Shown: positions 1-6,430 of the stretch, in pieces
Numbering within the stretch: the stretch's first letter is position 1
How the letters are laid out: the number at the start of each line of letters is the position of its first letter
From: Polyangium spumosum
GTDB lineage: Bacteria > Myxococcota_A > Polyangia > Polyangiales > Polyangiaceae
Assembly (NCBI RefSeq): GCF_009649845.1
Contig: NZ_WJIE01000001.1
Coordinates: 620,001 to 684,000 of the forward strand
Reading direction: 5' to 3'
Length of the DNA stretch: 64,000 nt
Position numbers and translations under genes: made by a program
Notes under the pieces: model-generated
Databases searched by the model: none
Told to the model about the DNA's origin: nothing
What the model saw: only the letters and a program-made list of their open reading frames with translations

Positions 1-398
1 CGCTCGGCGACACGAAGACGCCGGCGCGGTTCGCGGTGCTGCGGATGGTGGTGAGCACGGCGCTCGCGCTCGTGCTCATGCGGCCGTTCGGCGTGCTCGG
101 CGTGGTGCTCGGCGCGGTGATCGCGGGCTGGGTGGAGACGTGCGTGATGGGGATGCGGCTCTCGCGGGCGCTCGGCGGGCTCGGGCTCGAGGCGGTGCGC
201 GCGGGGCGGATCGTGTTGCTCGGCGCGCTCTCCGTGGGCTCGGGCGTGGCCGTGCGCGCGCTGCTGCCCGCGTCGCTCGCGGGCACGGCGATCGGCGCGA
301 TGTTGACGCTCGGGACGTTCGGCGCGGCGTTCCTGGTGCTCTGCCCGGCGCTCGGGCTCTTCGACGTTCGCTCGTTGCTCCGGCGAGCTCGACGCTGA
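1..398 (+). CDS. murJ: Lipid II flippase MurJ (MviN family), C-terminal part
   Basis: The gene enters from the left edge; the frame is open from base 3 and stops at 396-398. The first visible residues read LGDTKTPARFAVLRM, which matches the conserved polar segment MurJ/MviN proteins carry before their late transmembrane helices. The remainder contains about four hydrophobic segments separated by short Arg-containing loops and ends in a basic tail (LLRRARR). MurJ flips the undecaprenyl-linked peptidoglycan precursor lipid II across the inner membrane. Only about the last 130 residues are present, so the N-terminal helices cannot be checked. The stop lies 6 bp before the following phosphatase gene, so the two may be co-transcribed. 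Confidence 0.8.
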   Translation, partial: LGDTKTPARFAVLRMVVSTALALVLMRPFGVLGVVLGAVIAGWVETCVMGMRLSRALGGLGLEAVRAGRIVLLGALSVGSGVAVRALLPASLAGTAIGAMLTLGTFGAAFLVLCPALGLFDVRSLLRRARR

Positions 399-404
399 AG
401 GGAC

Positions 405-1007
405 ATGGCGGAGCGGCGCGCGGCGCTGCAAGAACGAGGTGTGACGCCTCCAAAGACGCTGCACCCCGCGCTGCTGCACCCCTACCGCGCCGCGTTTTAC
501 GTCTTCCTCGCGGCGCGCCGGACGCTGGCGGAGCTCTCGCCGGATCGAGGCTGGCGGACCTGGATCACGCCGGAGATCCTGCTCGGCGGCTTCCTCTTGC
601 CGAGCGACGTCGCCGAGCTCGAGCGGCTGGGCGTGCGCGCGGTGGTGAACGCGACGACGGAGCTCGTGGAGCCGATCGGCACGTTACGCGCCGCGGGCAT
701 GGAGTACCTGCAGATCCCCTGCTGGGACATGAACGCCCCGTGCCCCGAGGACGCGGACCGAGCGGTCCGTTTCCTGGCCGAGCACGTCGCGAAGGGGCAG
801 CGGGTCTACGTGCATTGCGCGAGCGGCGTGGGCCGGAGCGTGGCGCTCGTCGTGTGTTACCTGGCCCTGCACAAGGGGATGAGCGTGGACGAGGCCATCG
901 CGTGGATCGGCGCGCGGCGGCGCGTTTCGTTGCGGGAGGCGCAGCGCCGGTTCGTCGACGCGTACGTGCGGGCGCGTGGAGGCCGGGGGAGCGCGGAGAA
1001 CAGGTAG
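405..1007 (+). CDS. Dual-specificity/tyrosine-type protein phosphatase
   Basis: A 200-residue cytoplasmic protein with the Cys-based phosphatase loop HCASGVGRS at residues 137-145: Cys138 would be the nucleophile and Arg144 the phosphate-binding residue. A conserved-looking WDMN segment near residues 107-110 offers Asp109 as a possible general acid. The layout, with a beta-alpha segment around 'AVVNATTE' followed by the P-loop, is that of small dual-specificity phosphatases that remove phosphate from Tyr or Ser/Thr. No signal peptide or membrane segment is visible. The ATG start lies 6 bp after murJ. The substrate is unknown; given the several Ser/Thr kinases in this window, a role in protein dephosphorylation is plausible but inferred. 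Confidence 0.85.
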   Translation: MAERRAALQERGVTPPKTLHPALLHPYRAAFYVFLAARRTLAELSPDRGWRTWITPEILLGGFLLPSDVAELERLGVRAVVNATTELVEPIGTLRAAGMEYLQIPCWDMNAPCPEDADRAVRFLAEHVAKGQRVYVHCASGVGRSVALVVCYLALHKGMSVDEAIAWIGARRRVSLREAQRRFVDAYVRARGGRGSAENR

Positions 1008-1131
1008 ACCGAGGAACGCGTAGACCAGGGAACACGGAGATCACGGGCGTAGCGATCGAAGCGCCGCCCTCTGGCACGACCCTTTCACTTCGAGTCTCCC
1101 GGAGGCGCGAGCGCCCCCGCCCGGAGACCCC

Positions 1132-1554
1132 ATGAGAACGATCGCGCAGGCTGGCCGCGGGGACGTGCACACGCTGCTCATCGTGCTCCCGCTCGTCTTC
1201 TTCGCGATCTCCCTCGCCTTCGACGTCGTCGCGATGCTCTCGGGCGCGCACGTCTGGGGCGTCGCGGCCGCCGTGAACCTCGCGGCGGGGCTCGTCTGCG
1301 GCGCGGCGTCGATGGTGCTCTTCGCCCGCCTGCACCTCGGCTACCGGCCCGGCTCGCGCGCGCGGGAGCTCGGCTTCCTGTTCCTCTGGCTCTCGGCCTG
1401 CGCGCTCCTGCCCTTCGCGGTGAGCCTCGTCCTGCGCGCCGCGCACCCCGGAGGGCCGACGCCGCCGGCGAGCATGGCGCTGTCGATCGTGGCGCTCGGC
1501 CTCGCCACGCTGGCAGGTTGGCTCGGCGACGAGGCCACCAGGGAGCAGGGCTGA
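1132..1554 (+). CDS. DUF2231-like small integral membrane protein
   Basis: A 140-residue protein with four predicted transmembrane segments (about residues 13-35, 41-62, 76-98 and 109-127). The N-terminal pattern 'HTLLIVLPLVFFAISLAFD' resembles the 'HP-x-hydrophobic-D' start of DUF2231 membrane proteins, in which a His is followed by a helix ending in Asp. Those proteins are usually described as predicted membrane proteins of unknown or possibly redox-related function. A GGAG motif lies about 8 bp before the ATG. It follows the phosphatase gene after a 124-bp gap and precedes a lipoprotein gene with its own likely promoter. The family assignment is moderate; the function is unknown. Confidence 0.7.
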   Translation: MRTIAQAGRGDVHTLLIVLPLVFFAISLAFDVVAMLSGAHVWGVAAAVNLAAGLVCGAASMVLFARLHLGYRPGSRARELGFLFLWLSACALLPFAVSLVLRAAHPGGPTPPASMALSIVALGLATLAGWLGDEATREQG

Positions 1555-1578
1555 CGAGAGAGGCGCCGGCCCGATACT
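1551..1578 (+). promoter_or_regulatory. Candidate sigma70-type promoter for the L,D-transpeptidase-like gene
   Basis: CTGACG (1551-1556; four of six match TTGACA) and GATACT (1573-1578; four of six match TATAAT) are separated by 16 bp. Initiation 7-8 bp after the -10 element would place the transcript start at about 1585, exactly at the base of the hairpin that runs into the start codon at 1616. The -35 element overlaps the stop of the preceding gene. Confidence 0.35.
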
Positions 1579-1585
1579 TGGCCCC

Positions 1586-1616
1586 TCGAAGCGACCTCTG
1601 GCAAGCGTCGCTTCGA
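1586..1616 (+). promoter_or_regulatory. Perfect 10-bp inverted repeat ending on the start codon
   Basis: Bases 1586-1595 (TCGAAGCGAC) are exactly complementary to 1607-1616, with an 11-nt loop (CTCTGGCAAGC). The last paired base is the A of the ATG at 1616. In RNA the stem would occupy the ribosome-binding region and the start codon; in DNA it could be an operator for a dimeric repressor. No good Shine-Dalgarno sequence is visible outside the structure. Confidence 0.6.
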
Positions 1617-3187
1617 TGCACATCCGGTCCCCGCGCCTCGGCCTCTCCCTCCTCGCCGCGCTCGCGCTCGCGCCCCTCGGCTGCAAGGGCGGCGCCCCCG
1701 CGCTCGCGAAGGGCGAGCCCACGGACGAGCCCCCGCCCGAGGTGCCGTCGCCGCCCGCGGATGGCCCGAAGCTCGTCGTCCTGCAGAGCGGCACCGTGGT
1801 GTACGACCGGCCCTCCACGAAGGGCAAGCCGCTGGGCGAGCTGCGCGCAGGGGCGCAGATCGCACGGTCCTCGGAGCCGTTCACGCGAAGGGAGTGCCCA
1901 GGCGGCTGGTACGTCGTCCGCCCCCGCGGCTTCGTCTGCGCGGGCGAGGCCGCGACGACGGATCCGTCACTCGCCGCCGCGCTGCCGCCCGGCCCGGATC
2001 TCTCGCGCCCCCTGCCCTATCGTTACGGCCGCGCGCGGACCGAAGGCGTGCCGCTCTACACGCGCCTGCCGATGCCCGCCGAGCAAGCCCACGCGGAGCC
2101 GGATCTGAAGCGTTACCTGTCGCGGCGCGGCGCGCTCGACGACGAGGTGCTCGGCGCGGCGGCGGACGACGTGCCGCTCGATCCACGCGGCGTGCCCACG
2201 GGGCCACCCGTGCTCATGCCCGGGGTCCTCGGCGCGAACGACGTGGGTCGGCGCACGGTGGGCTCGTTCTTCGCGTTCCCCTCGCCTGTCGTGCCGCCGC
2301 TCGCGCCGCTCGCGCCACGCGTGGCGGACCTCGAGGGCGGGGTGCTTCGCAAGAACAGCGGCGTGGCGCTGGCGGGGTCGTTCACGTCGTCGCTCGCGCC
2401 CGAGGCGAGCGAGGAGGGCCGCCGCTTCGGGGTGACGCCGTCGGGGCACGTGGTCGCGATCGACAGGCTGCGGCCAGCGCTGGGGACGACGTGGCACGGG
2501 CTCGACGTGGAGAAGGTGGGGCTGCCCGTGGCCTTCGTGCACAAGGCCGGCGTGACGGCGTGGAACCTCAAGAGGGGCGAGGCGGAGCCGCTCGAGGAGG
2601 AGGAGCTCGAGCGCCGCACGGCCGTGCCGCTGACGGGGAAGTTCCGGACGGTGAACGGCGTGCGCTTCGAGCAGTCGCGCGAGGGCTACTGGGTACGCGC
2701 GCAGGACCTCGTGGTGATCGTCCGCCGGACGAAGTTCCCGGATTTCGCCAAAGGCGACCAGAAGTGGATGGACGTGAGCCTGGCGAACCAGACGCTCACG
2801 GCCTACGAGGGGCAGAAGCCAGTCTACGTGACGTTGATCTCGTCGGGACGCGACGTGCTGAAGGACGCGGCGGAGAGCGCGTCGACGGCGCGCGGGACGT
2901 TCCGGGTTCGAAAGAAACTGGTAACTGCAGCGCTCGACAGCCGCGAGGTGCACGGCGACTTCGACGTCAACGATGCGCCGTGGGTGATGGAGTTCGAGCC
3001 GGGTTACGCGCTCACGGGCACGTACTGGGGCGACGGGCTGGGGGAGGCGCAGACTTTCCATGCTGTCGCGCTCTCGCCCGTCGACGCGCGCCGGCTCTTC
3101 CACTGGTCCGGGCCGGAGCTGCCAGAGGGTTGGCACGGCGTGACCGACGCGATGGGCGAAGGGACGACGGTCGTCGTTCGGCCGTGA
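1616..3187 (+). CDS. L,D-transpeptidase-like (YkuD-fold) lipoprotein lacking catalytic residues
   Basis: A 523-residue protein. The signal peptide ends in a lipobox (LAPLGC) with Cys23, followed by a Pro/Glu-rich linker and an SH3b-like domain at about residues 50-120. The C-terminal third has the YkuD layout seen in related myxobacterial enzymes: 'WMDVSLANQTLTAYEG' opens the domain, and 'ALTGTYWGDGLGEAQ' and 'LSPVDARRLFHW' close it. YkuD enzymes form 3-3 peptidoglycan cross-links using a Cys in an S-H-G-C motif. Here the aligned positions read T480-F481-H482-A483, so the Cys is Ala, and the upstream H-G-T reads T-G-T. The protein is therefore probably non-catalytic and may bind peptidoglycan or regulate a paralogue. 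The start is set by the lipobox distance. Confidence 0.8.
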   Translation: MHIRSPRLGLSLLAALALAPLGCKGGAPALAKGEPTDEPPPEVPSPPADGPKLVVLQSGTVVYDRPSTKGKPLGELRAGAQIARSSEPFTRRECPGGWYVVRPRGFVCAGEAATTDPSLAAALPPGPDLSRPLPYRYGRARTEGVPLYTRLPMPAEQAHAEPDLKRYLSRRGALDDEVLGAAADDVPLDPRGVPTGPPVLMPGVLGANDVGRRTVGSFFAFPSPVVPPLAPLAPRVADLEGGVLRKNSGVALAGSFTSSLAPEASEEGRRFGVTPSGHVVAIDRLRPALGTTWHGLDVEKVGLPVAFVHKAGVTAWNLKRGEAEPLEEEELERRTAVPLTGKFRTVNGVRFEQSREGYWVRAQDLVVIVRRTKFPDFAKGDQKWMDVSLANQTLTAYEGQKPVYVTLISSGRDVLKDAAESASTARGTFRVRKKLVTAALDSREVHGDFDVNDAPWVMEFEPGYALTGTYWGDGLGEAQTFHAVALSPVDARRLFHWSGPELPEGWHGVTDAMGEGTTVVVRP

Positions 3188-3632
3188 CCTCGGCGGCTCC
3201 GCGCGGACGAGCCGAGCCCGCGCTCACGTCGAGCAAGACTGTCCCACCCCGTGACAGGCCACCGAGCAGGCTGTGCGTTCCCTGCTCGCACGTGGATCGA
3301 TCGGATCGCGATTGCCCCCGGCCGTGACACCCGGGCTCGCGCGCCGCAGCGCGTCTCGCGGCGCCCGGCGCGGCAGCGCGACGCTCCCGACGAAGCTCCC
3401 CGCGTGGCTCGATTCTCCGGAACACGTCGCGACAAAGGCGCATTCCTCCGCGCGAAACACGCGCGTCACGGCCACGCCGGCGCGAGAACACGCGCGGTTC
3501 GCGGCGCTCGGCACGACCCTTGCCGACGAGCACGCACGTCACCGCGACCTTCGCGAGCAAAAGAGGGGCGGGGGAACGCGTGGTCCAACGATGGGATCGC
3601 GCCTCGAGACCGCGGTGGCAGAGGGACGAACC
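3188..3632. other. Intergenic region without a supported gene
   Basis: This is the only gap above 300 bp. A frame is open through most of it in register with the histone-like gene downstream, but its translation is an Arg/Ala/Thr-rich sequence with no domain character, so it is treated as non-coding. The only structure seen is a hairpin at 3263-3288 (8-bp stem CGAGCAGG/CCTGCTCG, 10-nt loop) about 75 bp after the preceding stop. It lacks a T-tract and is at best a weak transcription-end signal. No clear promoter was found for the downstream gene. Confidence 0.6.
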
Positions 3633-4052
3633 ATGGCTTCCAAGACGACGACCACGCGCGCGAAGAGCGCTGCCAAGCGCACAGCGACGACGACGCGTAA
3701 AGCTTCCGATACGGCGAAGGGCGCGGCGAAGCGGGCGAAGAGCGCGGGCAAGCGGGCCGCGGCGCCCAAGGCAGGAGCACGAACGGAAACGGCCACGCGC
3801 ACGACGACGCGCAAGGCCGCCGCCACGAAGCGCACGGCCGCGAAGAAGACGACGCGCCCCGCCGCCGGGAAGCGCACGACGGCGTCCAAGGCGGCCCCGG
3901 CGCGAGGCGCCCGGAAGAGCTCCACGACGGCGCGCAAGTCGGCTGCGGGGACCCGCACGACCACGACCCGCACCCGCGCATCGGGAGCTCGCTCGGGAGC
4001 GAGCCAAACGCGTCGCGGGAGCGCTGCGGCCCCCGCGACGTCGGGTGGTTGA
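3633..4052 (+). CDS. Histone H1-like basic, Lys/Arg/Ala/Thr-rich protein
   Basis: A 139-residue low-complexity protein built almost entirely of Lys, Arg, Ala, Thr and Ser in irregular repeats such as AKSAAKRTA, KRAKSAGKRA and TKRTAAKKT. This composition is typical of bacterial histone H1-like nucleoid proteins, which bind DNA through an unstructured cationic tail. The ATG at 3633 is preceded by GAGGGA about 6 bp upstream; an in-frame ATG at 3591 would add 14 residues. The C-terminus drifts to Ser/Gly/Ala. No globular domain is visible, so a nucleoid-compacting role is inferred from composition only. Convergent with the tRNA gene that follows immediately. Confidence 0.75.
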   Translation: MASKTTTTRAKSAAKRTATTTRKASDTAKGAAKRAKSAGKRAAAPKAGARTETATRTTTRKAAATKRTAAKKTTRPAAGKRTTASKAAPARGARKSSTTARKSAAGTRTTTTRTRASGARSGASQTRRGSAAAPATSGG

Positions 4053-4055
4053 AGC

Positions 4056-4132
4056 TGGTGCCGAAGGAGGGACTCGAACCCCCGACCCGGCGCGTATGAA
4101 ACGCCTGCTCTAGCCGGCTGAGCTACTTCGGC
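4056..4132 (-). tRNA. tRNA-Met (anticodon CAU)
   Basis: Read on the minus strand, 77 nt fold into a full cloverleaf: acceptor GCCGAAG/CTTCGGC, D-stem GCTC/GAGC, anticodon stem GGCGT/GCGCC with loop TTCATAC, five-base variable loop, T-stem GGGGG/CCCTC with loop TTCGAGT, discriminator A and an encoded CCA. The anticodon is CAU. The three consecutive G-C pairs of initiator tRNA are absent and position 1 is paired, so it is not the initiator. The acceptor stem lacks the C4-G69/C5-G68 pairs associated with tRNA-Ile2, which favours elongator Met. The second CAU tRNA at 11518-11591 is the better Ile2 candidate. Confidence 0.9.
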
Positions 4133-4211
4133 GGAAGCGGCGCGCACTATGTCGAGTGCAGACGGGCCTGTCAAGCAGGCAAACCGTCCCGGGGGTGCTT
4201 CCTCGTGATGA

Positions 4212-4270
4212 GCGTGGGCAAACCCACGCGGAGGCCGGTGCGGAAGAGGCCGAAGGTCAGCCCCTTCGGC
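4212..4270 (-). terminator. Two GC-rich hairpins downstream of the TonB-type gene
   Basis: Hairpin one pairs 4249-4256 (GCCGAAGG) with 4263-4270 (CCTTCGGC) across a 6-nt loop. Hairpin two pairs 4212-4218 (GCGTGGG) with 4223-4229 (CCCACGC) across CAAA. Both follow the stop at 4290 on the minus strand and precede the tRNA. Neither has a U-tract, so termination is only likely, not shown. Confidence 0.4.
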
Positions 4271-4289
4271 CCGCCGGTCCCACCACGCA

Positions 4290-5612
4290 TCACGGGCGCG
4301 CAGGGTCGGGAGGACGAACGGCAGGGTTCTTCGCGACGAACGGCATCGACCAGGCGAACGTGGGCCCGAGCTCGCGCGGGAGCGGCTCGAAGGGAGCGCC
4401 CCGCAGGACGGCCTGCCGGCAGTTCTCGTCGAACTCGGGGATGCCACTCGGCCGCGCCACGCGCGCGCTCGCGACGCTGCCATCGGCGCGGATCACGAAC
4501 GACACGACGACCGTACCGCCCCGCCCTTCCGCGATCGCCCAGCGCGGGAACGCGTCCTTCCAGAGCGGATGAATCCGCGCGAGCACGCGGCGCACGTAGT
4601 CCATGCGGCGCTTGTCGACCGCGCTCGTATCGAGGCCCGGTCCCTGCCCGGTCCCGAGCGGATCGGCGACGGAGCCTCGGCCCGCCGCGCCACCCGCGCC
4701 CGGCGCCGTGGGCCCCTTTTGCCCACCGACCCCCTCCCCCGGCGCGCCCCCGGCGGTGCTCGCGTGCACGATCGACTGGAGCGCGAGCGCGACCTCCTGC
4801 TCGCTGTCGACCGTGTCCCTGGGCTTGCCCTCGTGATCCGCGGGCACCGACGGCGTCCCCGCCGTCACCCACGGGCGCGCGAGAGGCACCTCGGCGCTCG
4901 CGCGCGCGTCCTTGCCCGCCGCAGCGTCCCGCGCCCCGAGCCCCTCGGAAGGCACGGCCACGCCCTGCGCTGCGCCGCCCACGGGCCGCGTTGCCTCGAG
5001 GCCCTCCAGCGGCAGCGCCGCGACCCCGAGCGCCCCACCTCGCCGCGTGGCGCGCCCGGCGCGGCGCCACCCCGAGGACGGATCGTGCACGGCGTACGTG
5101 CGTCGCTCGGGCCGGCTGCCGGAGCGACCACTCGCGAGGAAGGTGAGCTCCATCGGCTCACGGCTCGCGCGTCGATCCTCGCGAGAGGCGCGCTCTGCGC
5201 CCGCGTCGATGCGCGGGACCTGCGTGCGATCGATCCGCGAGGGCACGTCGGTGACGAGTGACCGATCGTCCTGTCGATCCGCGAGGTTCGTCGCGCGCGC
5301 AGGAGCGGTGTCCGACCCGCCGCGCCCGCGCGCGCCCGTGTCGGGCCGCGGCTCGGCCTCCCCTCCCCCGCGCGGGACGGCGACGGCCGGCAGCTCGACG
5401 AGCTCGCCGGCGACCGAGCCTTCGCTCAGCGTCGGCAGATCGATCTCCACGACCTCGTCGCGCAGCGGTACGGGCAAACCTCGAAGCGCGAGGCCTGGTT
5501 CGGCGCGCGAGCCGCGCGCGAGCAGCGCGCCTCCCGTCGCGAGCAGGGCGAGGTGCACAGCGAGCGAGAAGAAGCTCGCGGAGACGAGCCGGTGACTGCC
5601 TGCGCCCCGCAC
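4290..5612 (-). CDS. TonB-family energy transducer-like protein
   Basis: A 440-residue protein from a GTG start, with an N-terminal membrane anchor at about residues 10-34, a long Arg/Glu/Pro/Gly-rich periplasmic spacer without predicted fold, and a C-terminal TonB-like domain (about residues 355-430; 'GGTVVVSFVIRADGSVASA', then a 'SGIPEFDENCRQAV' segment). TonB proteins carry proton-motive energy from ExbB/ExbD to outer-membrane transporters; in myxobacteria many TonB-domain proteins have other envelope roles. No ExbB/D or receptor gene is nearby. It lies 19 bp after tatD on the same strand, probably as the last gene of a prkA-tatD-tonB transcription unit. The GGAGG lies only 1 bp before the GTG, so the start could be slightly off. 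Confidence 0.75.
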   Translation of the reverse strand: MRGAGSHRLVSASFFSLAVHLALLATGGALLARGSRAEPGLALRGLPVPLRDEVVEIDLPTLSEGSVAGELVELPAVAVPRGGGEAEPRPDTGARGRGGSDTAPARATNLADRQDDRSLVTDVPSRIDRTQVPRIDAGAERASREDRRASREPMELTFLASGRSGSRPERRTYAVHDPSSGWRRAGRATRRGGALGVAALPLEGLEATRPVGGAAQGVAVPSEGLGARDAAAGKDARASAEVPLARPWVTAGTPSVPADHEGKPRDTVDSEQEVALALQSIVHASTAGGAPGEGVGGQKGPTAPGAGGAAGRGSVADPLGTGQGPGLDTSAVDKRRMDYVRRVLARIHPLWKDAFPRWAIAEGRGGTVVVSFVIRADGSVASARVARPSGIPEFDENCRQAVLRGAPFEPLPRELGPTFAWSMPFVAKNPAVRPPDPARP

Positions 5613-5631
5613 GCCTCCAGTATGCCTCGTT

Positions 5632-6405
5632 TCAGGCGAGCCCGAACCGCCGCCGCGCGTTCTCCGTCGTCTGCGCCGCGAGGACGTCGAAGCTCACGCC
5701 CCGCAGCTCCGCGACGCGGCGCGCCGTGTGCACGACATACGCGGGCTCGCACCGCTTGCCTCGCATCGGGATGGGCGCGAGGTACGGGCTGTCCGTCTCG
5801 ACGAGGATCCGATCGGGCGGCGCCCACGCGGCGACGTCGTGGATCGCGCGCGCGTTCTTGAACGTCACGATCCCCGAGAAGGAGAGGTCGAAGCCGAGCG
5901 CGAGCGCCCGCTCGGCGAAGGCGCGATCCTCGGAGAAGCAGTGGATGATGCCGCCGACCTCACGCGCGCCTTCCTCTTCGAGCACCAAGAGCGTGTCCTC
6001 GGCGGCCTCGCGGGTGTGCACCACGATGGGCTTCCGGACGCGCCGCGCGAGCGCGATCATGCGCCGGAAGACCTCCTTTTGCGCCTCACGCGGCGAGTGC
6101 ATGTAGTGATAGTCGAGGCCGATCTCGCCGACGGCCTTGACGCGTGGCTCTCGGGCGAGGCGCTCGAGCTCGTCCTCCATCGCGCCGTCGAGGACACGCG
6201 CGTCGTGCGGGTGCAGGCCGACCGAGGCCCACACGTCGGGCCGCCTCGCGGCGAGGCCCGCGGCGAAGCGGGCGGGGCCGAGGTCCTCGCCGACCCCGAT
6301 CACGACGAAGGCCTCGACGCCGGCCCCACGCGCTCGCTCGAGGACGGCGTCTTCGCCTTCGGGGAAGTAGCTGGGGTCGAGGTGGCAGTGGGTGTCGATC
6401 AACAT
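5632..6405 (-). CDS. tatD: TatD-family metal-dependent DNase/hydrolase
   Basis: A 257-residue TIM-barrel amidohydrolase-type protein. The start MLIDTHCHLDPSYF carries the metal-binding H-x-H. 'AVGEIGLDYHY' provides the conserved Glu, 'KPIVVHTREAAEDTL' a His, 'GIIHCFSE' another His, and 'ILVETDSPYLAP' the Asp with the signature TDSPYLAP. Length and motif order fit TatD/YcfH-type metal-dependent 3'-5' exonucleases. The ATG at 6405 is chosen because the metal-binding motif begins two residues later; the upstream in-frame extension is low-complexity and overlaps the prkA end. It lies 25 bp downstream of prkA and 19 bp upstream of the TonB-type gene, so a shared transcript is likely. Confidence 0.92.
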   Translation of the reverse strand: MLIDTHCHLDPSYFPEGEDAVLERARGAGVEAFVVIGVGEDLGPARFAAGLAARRPDVWASVGLHPHDARVLDGAMEDELERLAREPRVKAVGEIGLDYHYMHSPREAQKEVFRRMIALARRVRKPIVVHTREAAEDTLLVLEEEGAREVGGIIHCFSEDRAFAERALALGFDLSFSGIVTFKNARAIHDVAAWAPPDRILVETDSPYLAPIPMRGKRCEPAYVVHTARRVAELRGVSFDVLAAQTTENARRRFGLA

Positions 6406-6430
6406 CGTTTGAAGACCAACGACGCGCTCG

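Noticed and set aside
3273-3632. Upstream extension of the histone-like gene to 3273
   Set aside because: The extra 120 residues lack domain character, and the ATG at 3633 has a good ribosome-binding site.
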